A stretch of DNA of 64,000 nt from Paroedura picta (GCF_049243985.1 NC_135384.1:11280501-11344500), one strand, 5' to 3'; positions 13,901 through 32,730 are shown, counted from the first letter of the stretch. Translations and numbers: made by a program. The notes: a model not told the origin generated them from the letters alone.

Positions 13901-14852
13901 GGCTATCTAGTCCAATTCCCTCCTCAATGCAGGATCAGCCTAAAGCATCCATGTCAAGTGTTCATCCAGCCACTGCATGAAGGCTGTCAGTGAGGGGAAG
14001 TTCACCATCTCCCTGGGCAGCTGCAGAGCTACTCTTAGTGTACATTTTCCTCCTAATATCCATCCAATATCTTTCTGTCTATAATTATAAATTATTGCGA
14101 ACAAGAACAGCCCTCTGACCTCCTCCCAGACACCGTGCCTTACCTACTACCATCTCTAGATAAGCCTGGGCCTATTCTGCACACAATAGATAATGCACTT
14201 TCAATGAACTTTAGAAGTAGATTTTCCTGTTCTGCACAGGAAAATCCAGCTGCCAAAGCACATTGAAAGTGCATTATCCTAGGTGTGCGGAATGGGCCCA
14301 GATCTCTGAGGATAAAAAGCCATTGAGCTTATCTACATTCTCTCAGTCTGTCAGAATGTCTCCCTTTTCACCTAGCCAGAGGCCTATGGCCTCTTTAACC
14401 CTGTGTTTGCTCTTCACATCGTTGAAGACGCTTTTCTCATTGTTGTAAACCTCGCTAGCCAACCTCAGCTCTCTCTGAGCTTTGGCCTCTCTGACGGCTG
14501 ACCTACAGGGCCTCAGATACCCTTCTGACAAGGTATCTTTTTATATGAAAACATCACGGCGATAAACTCCTGATGCACCCGAAGGCATACTTTGAGAGAG
14601 AAAATACGAGCTGTGGCTTGTTTTTGTTGTTGCTGCTGTCGGTGGTGATGATGAACGATAATCATTTCCCCCTCCCCCCTCTTCTCTATAGCCGCTGTCA
14701 CTTTGGATCCAGATTTTAAACATCCTGGGCTTGCCATCAGCGAGGATCAAAAAAGAGCCTTCTTTAAGCCTCAGGGGACTGGGCCCAAAGTTGCTCCTTC
14801 TGCGACTCCCGCCGTGGTGGCGAAGGAAGCTTATGCCTTTGGGAAACATTAA
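4964..14852 (+). CDS. Butyrophilin-like Ig-superfamily receptor, B30.2 domain cut short
   Basis: Type I membrane protein of the butyrophilin family, which in other vertebrates modulates T cells. Exons: 4964-5030 (signal peptide), 6232-6588 (IgV), 7012-7296 (IgC-like), 7432-7530 (membrane span), then 8551-8577, 9016-9042, 10526-10552, 11641-11667, 12955-12981, 13502-13522 and 13662-13688, and B30.2 from 14692. Every junction is phase 1 with GT/AG ends, and the joined frame gives 383 residues. The IgV exon has the GQFR start, the LPC and YTC cysteines and an RYYGRTEL stretch typical of butyrophilins. The IgC-like exon has CNSKGWYPNP. The tiny exons encode a short cytoplasmic stalk ending FRRARSYA, and B30.2 begins AAVTLDPDFKHPGL. 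For the exon at 13662 the upstream AG is chosen because it keeps 27 bp and phase; the AG at 13667-13668 would break the frame. The frame stops at TAA 14850-14852. Whether this is a functional short isoform or a decaying gene cannot be told from sequence alone. Confidence 0.85.
6730..6867. mobile_element. MITE with GGGCC-ATTCTGCACAC inverted ends, copy 1
   Basis: The left end CCTGGGCCCATTCTGCACAC is matched in inverted form at the right end. Internal CTTTCAATG and CATTGAAAG blocks are also inverted, so the whole element folds back on itself. The same family occurs at 14165-14301. It lies in the intron between the IgV and IgC-like exons. It has no coding capacity. Confidence 0.65.
8431..8496. 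repeat. 22-bp tandem repeat, 3 copies
   Basis: Three exact head-to-tail copies of a 22-base unit beginning TCTATAGGATCAGG, in the intron before the first tiny butyrophilin exon. Confidence 0.9.
9429..9716 (+). mobile_element. tRNA-derived SINE with Bov-B-like tail (Sauria-type), copy 1
   Basis: It starts GAGCCTCTTGTGGC, has an A-box-like GTGGCACAGAGTGGTAAGG and a B-box-like GAGTTCAATCCC, and ends in the TTGCACAGGGGATACCTTTA tail. This is the layout of squamate SINEs that borrow the 3' end of Bov-B LINEs. Other copies here are at 10061-10342, 44619-44899 and 54419-54700. Confidence 0.8.
9890..10046 (+). mobile_element. L2/CR1-like LINE fragment
   Basis: A short piece whose translation contains a WAPQYLRDF-like block resembling the C-terminal part of L2-clade reverse transcriptase ORFs. 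It is truncated at both ends and followed at once by a SINE. Confidence 0.35.
10061..10342 (-). mobile_element. tRNA-derived SINE with Bov-B-like tail, copy 2
   Basis: Reverse-orientation copy of the SINE at 9429. It opens with the AAAGGTATCCCCTGTGCAAG tail and closes with the complement of the head, CACAAGAGGCTC. Two opposite copies 340 bp apart could pair in the pre-mRNA of the butyrophilin-like gene. Confidence 0.8.
10823..11189. mobile_element. Non-autonomous hAT element (CAGTGGTCCCCAACC ends)
   Basis: Begins CAGTGGTCCCCAACCCCCAG and ends GGTTCGGGACTACCG, a diverged inverted pair. It is flanked by a perfect 8-bp target duplication, TCCTAGAG (10815-10822 and 11190-11197). The GC-rich interior and the ends relate it to the copies at 24225 and 59386. 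Its long overlapping reading frames are a by-product of GC richness. Confidence 0.8.
12706..12793. mobile_element. Short hAT-like MITE
   Basis: It begins CAAGGGTAGTCAACC and ends GGCTGACCACCCTTG. It is flanked by CTTTAAAG and CTTTATTC, an imperfect 8-bp duplication. The centre holds part of a palindrome seen again, half-sized, at 42447-42510. Confidence 0.65.
13869..14130 (-). mobile_element. CR1 LINE 3' end
   Basis: The block starting TCATAGAATCATAGAGCTGG, with later stretches like GGCCATGCAGGCTATCTAGTC and CTTCCTCCTAATATCCATCC-type wording, is the reverse complement of the 3' region of CR1 LINEs, whose tails end in ATTCTATGA repeats. It lies in the last intron of the butyrophilin-like gene. 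A shorter copy is at 46641-46740. Confidence 0.75.
14165..14301. mobile_element. MITE with GGGCC-ATTCTGCACAC inverted ends, copy 2
   Basis: Same family as 6730-6867 and in the opposite relative orientation. The left end reads CCTGGGCCTATTCTGCACAC and the right end closes GTGTGCGGAATGGGCCCAG. The two copies could pair across most of the gene's transcript. Confidence 0.65.
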
Positions 14853-15260
14853 TGGGAGGTGAAAGTAGAGGGCTTGATGGGCTGGGAGTTAGGGGTGCTG
14901 ACTGAGGCTCAAAGGGTCAAAGCTAAAATGGAGAAGTTTGAGAAGCCCCTGGGGGAAGAGAGCTGGGCGCTAAAAAGTCTTGGGGGAGATTTATTCTCTC
15001 ATCAAATTAAAATCGAAAAGAGAAACGTCCCCTATTCACGTATTGGCATATTCCTGGATCAAGAAGTGAAAAGCGTTACATTTTATAACGCCAACGCGAT
15101 GTTCCTTATAAAATCTGTTCCCATTCAGTCAACGGAGAGACTGTACCCCTTTGTAAGTTTTGGGGAAGCTCCTGAAATCCGCCAAGACAAATCGCTAGAC
15201 ATCATTCACATCAGAGCTCCTTTTAAGAAGCTCTCAAAGAAACAAAGGAAGCAAGTTTGA
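14692..15260 (+). pseudogene. B30.2 (PRY-SPRY) exon with in-frame stop
   Basis: Final exon of the butyrophilin-like gene. The PRY part reads from VTLDPDFKHPGLAISED to AFGKH. A TAA then stands where relatives have Tyr before Trp-Glu-Val. The same frame stays open for another 136 codons to TGA at 15258-15260, with SPRY landmarks SRIGIFLDQE, VTFYNANAM and LYPFVSFGEAPEI. A frame this intact after a stop suggests that the stop is recent, that it is a polymorphism or sequencing error, or that the downstream part persists by chance. The tail is rich in Lys (KKLSKKQRKQ). Confidence 0.75.
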
Positions 15261-15570
15261 CGAGAATTTCCTGGATTGGACAAGGAGTGTAAAAGAAAGG
15301 GGGAAAGAGTGCTTGCGAGCTGTGTTAAAACGTTTAGCTGTTGCATATGGGTGTGTTGTGCATTTTTCACCAGAGGGGTGTATGTAATTGGGATGAAGGG
15401 AAGGAGGTAACTTGGTGGCTGGTAACCGCAGGCAGCTGCTATTCTGGTTCCTGCATGAACAGAAATAAGGATTGCAAATCTGTTCCCCCCCCCCAAGCCC
15501 TCATATCTGTATTGTGCTACATATTAAAATTTGAAACTGCGTCTCTATTAAGAGCATACGAAGAGCATAT

Positions 15571-16216
15571 TGTGACGGACAGAAAACTGTCCTGCTCCCG
15601 AAAGGGGAAAACAGCCACTCGGTTGAGCCAATGGGAGTGCTGCTCCGGCATCCAATCGGCTTTCAAACGTGGGATGGAGGCTGGAGGGAAGCATAGGAGG
15701 AGAATGTTTGGTTTGCTTCATGGAGAGAGTTCTGTATTGCCTCAGGGATAGGGCAGTGATGGTCCAGGTCTGACTCAGCCAAAGAACAGACAGTTAGAAG
15801 GGTAGCTTTGCCTGGTAGCATGGGAAGGTGGTTTATCTCTACCTCTGAGAGAGAACAGAGTACTTTGTTGTTAGACCTGTCTTTGGTAATGAGCAGACCT
15901 TGTACCACCTAGTTTGACTCTTTGGAAAGGGGCAGGCTGGGGTGGGTGGAATCCCCTGTGTGAAAGAGGACCCAGCCTCATGGCTAATCAGTAAAAGCCT
16001 ATTGATACCCAACAGCATTAAGGAAAATTCAAGTTCAAACCCCTCCTTGAAGCCATAAGTCGCTTAAATTTATCTAGCTCACTCAGGTTTCTTCGTTCAC
16101 TACCAGGACACCTGTTACAGAACTGTTCTTTGAAATTAACTTGTAAATAAATATACCTTTGCAATTTGTATACGACTCCAGACTCATTGGTCTCCATGTT
16201 CTACTTGCTCATCACA
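15571..16216 (+). repeat. Possible solo LTR
   Basis: This stretch starts TGTGACGGAC and ends CTCATCACA, so the TGTGA/TCACA ends are inverted. It has a CCAAT-like box and an AATAAA about 70 bp before the right end, as LTRs do. I do not see a clear target-site duplication and no internal region is attached. It may instead be 3' UTR sequence of the butyrophilin-like gene. Confidence 0.3.
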
Positions 16217-16647
16217 AAACTGACTTTACGGCAATGACCCTATACTGGACTTGAAATATCCACCAGATTGAGATACTGCCTGCAATGACAACTATCTCTT
16301 TTGAATATATTAATAATATTAAAAGTTTCAGTTAGGACACATTGTCTTAAAAGATTTGAGGAAGTGTGACTGCAGCTTCAAATGTATGTATATTTTCTAC
16401 TCTAGGCGCTTGTGATCTATATTAATCTTGTTCAAAACACACAAACTAGTCTGTGTGGCTACCATTCTAGCTTTGCTTTGAATCATCGGTTAGGCCACAG
16501 AATTACAGCTGGAGAACCTGTCACGCTCTCCAAGTCATGACCGTATTTAGAAACTTATATTTTTATCCTATACTCCAGTACATTGACTAAACTTTGAGTT
16601 CCGTATCCATATATACTGCCTTTGCTCTCTTTGACTGAGCACTAGAT

Positions 16648-16858
16648 GTTCTGACCGAGCAGTGATATCAGCGCTCTCTCAGCCTCACCCACCCCACAGG
16701 GTGTCTGTTGTGGGGAGAGGAATGAGAAGGCGACTGTAAGCCACTTTGAGCCTCCTTCGGGTAGGGAAAAGCGGCATATAAGAACCAACTCTTCTTCTTC
16801 TTCTTCTTCTTCTTCTTCTTCTTCTTCTTCTTCTTCTTCTTCTTCTTCTTCTTCTTCT
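16648..16858 (+). mobile_element. 5'-truncated MIR-like (CORE-type) SINE with (CTT)n tail
   Basis: Contains the GTGTCTGTTGTGGGGAGAGG block, the GTAAGCCACTTTGAG block and the GGCATATAAGAACCAACT end, followed by about 68 bases of CTT repeats (16791-16858). Fuller copies are at 23176, 35391, 48451 and 63561. Confidence 0.7.
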
Positions 16859-17159
16859 AATTTAGATCTCTCTACTGTACACCACTCTTTCCCAGACTGT
16901 ACTAGCTGGATGATAAAATCCTCCATTCTCAGACATCTAATTTTAAAGAGGTAAATGCCGAAGAGCCACACGCTAAAAAGGCAAGTCCTTTTTTTAAAGT
17001 TAAGTTAGAGTTCTCCAACTCCAGTTCATTCCCCTCCCCCCTAATGTCTGAACCCTGACTTCTTGGATGCATAACAGAAGTGGTACCTGTTCATTTAGAA
17101 AATTCTATTGCATGTAAAGAAAAATGGAGGTATGCAAAGAACAAGTGCACCACCAGTAT

Positions 17160-17533
17160 AGGGCTCCTCGCTACTACATTACAGAAAATCCTCTTGTGTA
17201 GTTCAAGAGGTACATAGGTGGTGGTGGGGATCTGCCCAGAAGCATAATTCATTCACTCTGTTCAGACTTGTCTATAAATGTACATCATTATCATCAATTG
17301 AAACAACAGGGAATAACTTTCTGGAAATATTCCAAAAAGCTTCATTGAAATCATATATTGTTCTCTTCTTTAGTTGGACATCCATAGACTTTCTCCCAGG
17401 AAAGTTCCAAGAGAAACTTAAGGAGGACAATCCTTTCCCAACTGTTCCCAAGGCCCAGGCCACCTCCTCAAAATATCATTGCTGTTGCCCCAAACTCACC
17501 AAGAAACCATAAGAGATACGTCCTGGTTCTGGA

Positions 17534-17621
<88 letters not shown>

Positions 17622-17960
17622 TTATATCCCACCACTCCCTGTCGATCTGATTCTCTTGCAGAAGCATCCACTTCTTTCTTCTTTGATACACTCTCTGTCC
17701 CCCCTCACTTCACTCACTGAACAGCTGGAAATAAGTCTTTTGAAGCAAGTATGACTTTGTTTAACCCCTCCACGCATACTTGGTCACACTCCCTCTTCCT
17801 TACTTTCTGTCTCTCATTCCTCTCTCCCACACTCTCTCTCTCTCTCTCGCACAAATGTCTATAGATCTACGAGGAAGCAAAGACAAACCTTTCATAATGT
17901 TTTCTCTGCATGAGCCATTTTCTCCATCTTTAACTCTCAGTCTCAGTTGTTAAGAGGTCC
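17160..17960. repeat. Segmental duplication, copy 2
   Basis: Same-orientation homologue of 1-770, about 17.2 kb away, starting near AAAATCCTCTTGTGTAGTTC. It contains the 17535-17620 ATT microsatellite, absent from copy 1. It lies about 1.9 kb beyond the B30.2 exon. Confidence 0.75.
17535..17620. repeat. (ATT)n microsatellite
   Basis: About 28 uninterrupted ATT units. Poly-Tyr, poly-Asn and poly-Ile reading frames across it are artefacts. Confidence 0.95.
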
Positions 17961-18989
17961 CTTGAAGATCACAATGCTTTTTCAATGTACCTCGGAGTAT
18001 TTTTCTCATCATTGCTGCAGTGTAGATGAGACGTAAGTTCTCGATATTTTGTGTATTTCAGATTCAAAATCTCACTGACTGTGTTTACTTTAGATTTCTT
18101 TTTTTAAAAAACCCAATCATATATGAAATATCATCATGTCCAGGCTGTAGGTACTGAAATATGACTTTCAAAGGGAGAGACTCTCAGTATGGACCAGCTC
18201 AACACTAAGGAAGAACACTTTTGGAAATGGCATCTCTTCTTCATCAGTGAAGAGGCTTTCCCCCTAGGAGTAAGCTGGATTTGTTTTTAATGAAGCCCAA
18301 ATTCTCTATAGTTCTTGAAACTGAACTGCTAGTTTCATGTGCCTTTTTTGATGTTAGTGAGCAGTTGTAACGGCATCTTTCCTGTAAAGAAATCCCACTC
18401 TACTTTGACAAGTGATGAATTATGCTGCAATCGTTTTCGGAACACAAGAACTTTTGCTTGTTTTTACTGCATTTGTTGAAATGGCCCCTTAATCATTGGG
18501 ATAATAACACAAAAACGATTAACCCCTCTCCTGGCATCCAAGTTAAGGTTACTGCTCCCCCAATAGGGGCAGTAAATCCCCCACAGGAAGCTCTATGAGA
18601 GGTGTGGCACTACTTCCAGTGTTTTTCCGGAAGTAAATCATGCCATTGCCAACAGCTGACCCAACAGCTGACCCAAATGTCTCCACTCCAGATCCCAGAC
18701 ATGGGATCTTCTCCCACAAACAACTAACATTCCAAACCACAGGTTCTTGACACCAATCTCACCACACCCACACCCACACCCACACCCTCATTTGTCACCA
18801 CACCACCACAACCCCCCCACACAACACACATATTCAACCTCATGTCCTTACAGACTGAACAACCCCTTGCTCTTCCCAACGCCAAGCACTAGCTTAAGCA
18901 CTCTCTTCTTTTCTACCTCTCTGTCTCTTTGCTATTTCACACTCCCCTCTGCTAGCACCAGTTGTATCAGCTACAATGGGCTTTAATTC
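17961..18989. other. Intergenic boundary between the butyrophilin-like gene and the V2R array
   Basis: No gene recognised. There is a small imperfect CACACC-type repeat at about 18757-18790 and a duplicated AACAGCTGACCC at about 18651-18675. Homology with the other V2R 3' flanks begins at about 19000. Confidence 0.45.
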
Positions 18990-19645
18990 TAGTATATACA
19001 TAAAATGAGAAGGTGTAGAACAGAAAGAAATTAATCAGAGAGCAACTTGTCAAGCAGTGAATATCCAAATTTTCCTAATCTGACATTGTGGAACAAAGTG
19101 CCCCCTAAAATTCTCTTTCTCTCTCACTCACACACAAACAAATCCCAGTTGACATTTGAGGTTTAAACCACAAATAAATAAATAAATATTTTATTTGTAT
19201 ACCACCTCGTTCTATCAGCTTAGGGCAGTGAGGTACATTATGAAACCATAGATAATAAAATCATACTATGAATCACATTCTTGAAATAATTAATCCACAT
19301 AGTTTTGATTCACTATACAGCCTTTCAGAGATTGGAGGGGGCTTCCATGGTGGACTCAACAGTGTTTCTTTGTGTCATTGCCTGGCTTCAACCATACGCC
19401 TAGTGGAACAGCTCAGTTTTGCAGGCCCACCAGAATTGTGATAGATCCCAGATTTCCTTCTGCAGAGCAATCCAACAGGTTCCATAATGAAACATTCAAA
19501 TATATAATTCCTCTATTTAAAAGTAAACCTAATCTAATTAATGGATGTCAGGAAAGGATTCATGGGTTTTTTATGTGTACAAAATGAAAATTTCCTATTA
19601 GATAAAAATAAAACTGGAGAAAACGCAGGTGGCTAATTTAAGAAT

Positions 19646-28221
<8,576 letters not shown>

Positions 28222-29484
28222 ATGGACTCTCCTGAGTCTCCTCTGTCATTAGCTTCAACCTGGTTTGAAAAAGATAACTCAGGTGACTCCTGCCCCTTCA
28301 CATTTTTAAAGAGTACACATATGAACCTTAACTTTTATATCCCAACTCTCTGCTTCTAGAAAGATAGAGATATGAAAACTGACTCTCTCTAGTCCGTTGT
28401 TTTAGCAGTGAATGCCTCAGTGATGGTTTTTAAAACCAGAACGTTGAGACTTCATTTCTAATTTGTTTTCTGTCTCCTTCTGGAAAGGTATTCGAAGTTC
28501 GATAGGGTGAAGAAATGACAGTGGTTTTGATAATTATAGAGAAGCTATTCTTCTCTGAAAATCTTGTTAGTGTTCAGGGATAATCTACTTCAGAAATAGT
28601 GAAGAAATATATTTGTCTAATCTTAGTTTAGCTTCTCTCTAGGGATACCGGCAGGTGGAATGGTAATCTTAAACCACCAGGGCACCTTCCCATCCGTGAT
28701 GCAATTCAAAGAAAAACCTGAGGGATTCTCAAAAGAGAAGTGACCATGCAAAAACTGTGAACAACTTCTCTTCAGACCCATCTATCTGTTTATTTAATTA
28801 CTACAGCTTTTTTCAACCTTTTGACCATGGAGGAACCCCTAAAATCATTTTTCAGGCTTCATGAAGCTGATGTCAGAAGTGACGTGAGCTGTCCATGCCT
28901 CCATGCCATGCCCCCCAGAAGTTACATGTCACCAGAAGTGTGACCACCACCTATATTAACAGGCAGGCTTCTGAGCCTGACCAAGAGCTGTTCTCCCGAA
29001 AAAAACACACTTTCCTGTTGAAACTGGATTTTTGTACCCTATTGTTTACTACTCAAAGTAGTCTCAAAGCGGTTTACAAACACCTTTTCCCTTCGTCTCC
29101 CCACAATAGACTACCTGTGAGGGATGTGGGGCTGTGAGAAGTCTTAGAAAACTGGGAATGGGCTGCAGTGACCCAGCAGGCCTCAGGTGTCTCAAAGCAG
29201 TTTCCAATCATCTTCCCTTCCTCTTCCCATAGCATACTCCCCATGAGGGAGGTGGGGTAGAGAGCCTCACATGGAAGCTGGCAACCCTAAGAGGAGGCCT
29301 CTGTATGCACAGCAGTCTTGACCTTAGTAAGGTTTTTTATACTGTTTTTTTTTTAATTTTCCAGGCCATGCTTGAAAAAGTCAAGTTAGTTTCCATGTCT
29401 TTCCAGCCATTTACCTGTTCACTATTTACAGTTTCAGGCTGTAAATATTCTTTATTTAGATCTTCCTGCACTTTCCATACTCAC
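28222..29484. other. Upstream flank of V2R gene 1, with SINE/L2 scraps
   Basis: 28222-28740 aligns with the regions just upstream of exon 1 of genes 2 (41252-41800) and 3 (58604-58935), so it should include the shared promoter. A block at 28800-28940 matches 41853-41990. Around 29050-29270 are two reverse-oriented scraps like the 3' half of the MIR-like SINE. No TATA box stands out. Confidence 0.5.
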
Positions 29485-29711
29485 AGGACTGATGCTGGTC
29501 TGCTTTGCGCTCCAGAATACAAACAGTTGCTGGTAAGGGCTGGCCATAGCCTGTAGCTCAGGACGGACACATCTGCACCACTCCCTCCCAACTGCAGTCT
29601 GCAAGCCTCTACCATAGTATCTAGATCGCTGCTCATCTCTGGATTGTAATGACCATCTCTGCAGGCAAAAGTGGCTCCTTTGAGGCACTGTACGATGTTG
29701 AAGTCCCTCAT
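29485..29711 (-). other. Exon-like block, unidentified protein
   Basis: An open frame starting MRDFNIVQCLKGATFACRDG runs 75 codons and ends at a CT|GTGAGT splice donor. An AG lies directly before the ATG, with a weak pyrimidine tract. It looks like real protein sequence (Cys, Asp and Leu well spaced, EACRLQLGGSGADVSVLS) rather than a repeat, but I do not recognise it and see no partner exon. It could be a stray exon of a lost gene or part of a retrocopy. Confidence 0.25.
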
Positions 29712-29737
29712 CTAAACTTTCAGGAATATTTCCAACC

Positions 29738-29826
29738 CAGGGGTAGCCAACCTCCAGGGGGGCCTGGAATGCTCCTGGAATTACAGCTAGAGTATAAATA
29801 TCAGCTCCCCAGGCAGAAAGGGATAC
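29738..29826. mobile_element. hAT-like fragment
   Basis: Begins CAGGGGTAGCCAACCTCCAG, a hAT-type end seen in short squamate MITEs. The interior is diverged and the right end is not clear. Confidence 0.4.
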
Positions 29827-29879
29827 TTTGGACAAGGCTGTTGTAGACAAGAAATATTTAAGGCCTCCCACACAGGTTG

Positions 29880-30561
29880 TTGTTGAATTGAAAGACTTGA
29901 GGCCTACTGCACAGGGTTGTTGTGCAGATTAAATAGGAGACAAAAGAACCTCTGCAACATCATCCAGTTTTGTCTGCAGAGTAACACTGTGCAATAGGCC
30001 ACAAATCTGCAGAGAGTTGCGAAGAAGAAATGCACATGGCTTGGCTGTGTTTAACCCCTGGCCAGAGCAGTATTTTAAGTGAGAAGGGGCTTTTCTGTGG
30101 CCTCCCTGTCAATCAATTGTTTGGCAGAAGGGGAAAGCTCCCCACCCTCAAAAGAATGCCCACACTATGCCCTCAGGCTCCCCTGTGTTGCTCTTGGAAA
30201 TACCTCCCTCCCCTCAGTCAGGAGCTGTTAGGCTCCTTCACAGCAGGCCTGAAGGGAAGGAGGGGGAGGGAGCACACTCACCAGTCAGCTCTGTCAGTGT
30301 TCTGAGGCAAAGTGAGGGAAGTTAAAGTTGGACACGACAGTTAGGAAAGCCTTGGGGCAAAAAGGGCTGGTGCAGCCTGTCCAAGCCTCTGTTCTCATCC
30401 CCCTCAGAAGCCCTACCAACCTCATCTCCCTGTGGTGGACAGGGGTAGACTGGCAGTGATGTCTTCTGATTGCCCCTGGGTGGGCTGGGTGGGAGGTGTA
30501 AGAACTGGGTTTAAGAACTTTGGCCCAATGATTTGGCCAAAGTCCTGAGTGGGCATGAACG
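29880..30561. other. Intergenic stretch, nothing recognised
   Basis: Unassigned non-coding sequence, moderately GC-rich, leading into the palindrome at 30562. Confidence 0.4.
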
Positions 30562-30622
30562 GTCTGAGGCAGGGCCCAATCGGGACATGCTAAGTGCATC
30601 CTGATTGGGCCCTGCCTCAGAC
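30562..30622. repeat. Perfect 20-bp inverted repeat
   Basis: Arms GTCTGAGGCAGGGCCCAATC (30562-30581) and its exact complement (30603-30622) enclose a 21-base loop. It may be the core of a foldback element. Confidence 0.9.
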
Positions 30623-30739
30623 AGGCCATGCCCAATCTCTGCCCACTTAGCCCTTTGTGAATTATTATATGACAGTGAGTCGCTTTTACAGATATGAATT
30701 TGATCCATTTTAAATCTGAGTTCCTTGAGTGAGATGAGG

Positions 30740-30990
30740 CTTAGTCAACCAGAGGGCCCTGGTAGGGTTTCCTAAATGGGGTGGGAATTAATTACTCTTA
30801 TATACATATTCTATTAAATTTGTTAAACATTTATGGAAGATTATTTATTTATTTATTTAATTTATTTGTGATTTATATCCCACTCCCATACAATGGCTCA
30901 TGGCGGGTCACAAGGTCATTAAAAATCTATTTAATACCCCAATTAAAAGAACATACTGATACAACATAAAAATACACAGTGAACAGTCAA
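30740..30990. repeat. hAT fragment followed by LINE tail
   Basis: 30740-30840 resembles an internal part of the element at 4433-4738 (GGGCCCTGGTAGGGTTTCC, then a T-rich stretch). 30843-30990 is an ATTT run plus a TTTATATCCCACTCCC-type stretch like a reversed L2 3' end. Confidence 0.45.
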
Positions 30991-31129
30991 TAAATAACAC
31001 AAGCTCCATGACCAAGACTAATGCCCACTATCGGGAAGGAGAGGGGGTATGGAAAGGCAATGATTTCTGACAGCCTTGGGTCATCAGTTTTCTCTCCGTT
31101 TATAGCTGTGGTTTCCCTCTCAGACCTAT

Positions 31130-31285
31130 GTCTATATCAAATGCCTTTTGAAGATAACTGAATACAAAATCCACCTGGGCTGCTGTCATCCACACCTTTC
31201 CAACAGAGGTTCACGAATTCGATATTTGTTAGATTCCCTATCATTGTGGGCATAATGCCAATGGTTGCCAGCTAAAGTTTTCTTC
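31130..31285 (-). pseudogene. V2R exon 3 relic
   Basis: About 155 bp align with part of exon 3 of gene 1 (about 25055-25205). On the minus strand the match runs from a LATI..PTM stretch to VGKVW, AQVDF and QKAFDI. A 5-base loss just before SVGKVW shifts the frame, and no flanking exon sequence survives. It lies alone between V2R genes 1 and 2, so it is a remnant of an older V2R copy or of a broken duplication. Confidence 0.8.
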
Positions 31286-31289
31286 TGTT

Positions 31290-32730
31290 ACACCTGTGCA
31301 AATTAGTTCAAGTTTGTTTTTACCCAATTGTGGGAAGAAGTTCAAATGATCCACAATGTCAAAGAATTCTTTCAAAATACCATTTTAATGACTGCAGCAT
31401 TAAAAGGGGTGAAACTTTTGAACTGTTCAAATCAGCTAGTTTGGGTTCAGGGCTGTTCGACTCAATTCGGCCAACTCCAAAGCATTAAAGTCTATGGGAG
31501 TTTTACTATTTCTCTATTCTCCATGGCCTGGAGGGGTCATTTAAATCCAGACCCCTTCTGGGCTCTTTTCATAATTATTGTGGAAGCTATCTTTTAGTGG
31601 AATGGATTGGTTTTACATTTCAGACAGTTGAAAACAGATAATGAATTTGGAAGATGTGTATTCATTGTTTTGAACTTAGCCTTTGAAGAACAGAAGGAAT
31701 CCTGCTGCGAGTTATCAGCAAATATTTTTTTTCCGGCCTATACACCACTTTCTACTCATTTCCCACCTGGAGGGTGGCCACTGTTTGACAATGGTCCACA
31801 CCAATAGAATAGTACCGGAGATGAAACTTTAGTGTACCTATCCATATATTTAGATGTTTATAGTCTGCCTCTCCTCATGTCTGAAAGAAACTAATAGAAT
31901 AACCCTCTAGGCACCCCCTCCAGTGTCCCTGCAATAATAACTTGCATTTTAAAATGTATTTCATGTATGAACGGATTTATAAAATAGTTTTATTACATAT
32001 ACAAGCAAAAAAGCCGATTGAACTTTAAAATACAACAGGTACTAGGCAGCCAGGGCTCTCATTTGGGCTGAGAAGGCCCCACACAGCCTTTCTCAGCTAC
32101 AATAAAGCTTCCTGAGGTGGAGGGCTATCTTGGAGTCATTCAAAATTTTATAATCTGACATTGTGGACCAAAGAGCACCCTCAAATTATCTCTCTCTCTC
32201 TCACTCACTCACACACACACAAACCCCAGTTGGAATTTGACATTTGAGGCTTACAACCATAAAGAAATAAATATCTTATTTGTATACCACCTCGTTCTAT
32301 CATCTTGGGCTCATGAACTACGTGATAAAACCATAGATAATAAAATCATACAATGAATTACATCCTTACACTTATAAATCAACCTTATAGTTTTGATTCA
32401 CTATGTGGTCCTTCAGAGTTTGATGATGAATGATTCATGTAGACTCATCAGTGTTTCCTTGTGTCATTGCCTGGTCAAAGCCATAGGACTACCATTAAAG
32501 CTCAGGTTTGCTGGCCCTCCAGGATTCTGTCAAATCCCAGATTTTTTCAAGCATACCATTCCCCCACATTCCACAATGAAACATTCAAATGTATAATTCC
32601 CCTGTTTGAAAAGTAAACCTCATCTATTAATGGATGTCAGGAAAGGATTCATGATTTTCTTTATATGTACAAAATGAAAAATTCCCTTTTGAGTTTGATA
32701 AATATAGTTAGTTAGGTGGCTAACTAAGGA
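31290..32730. other. 3' flank of V2R gene 2
   Basis: 31290-31830 is unassigned. 31835-32130 matches the blocks at 42515-42740 and 59740-59900. 32140-32730 matches the 3' flanks of the other V2R genes (19014-19640, 44990-45680, 60890-61589). No gene recognised. Confidence 0.55.
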
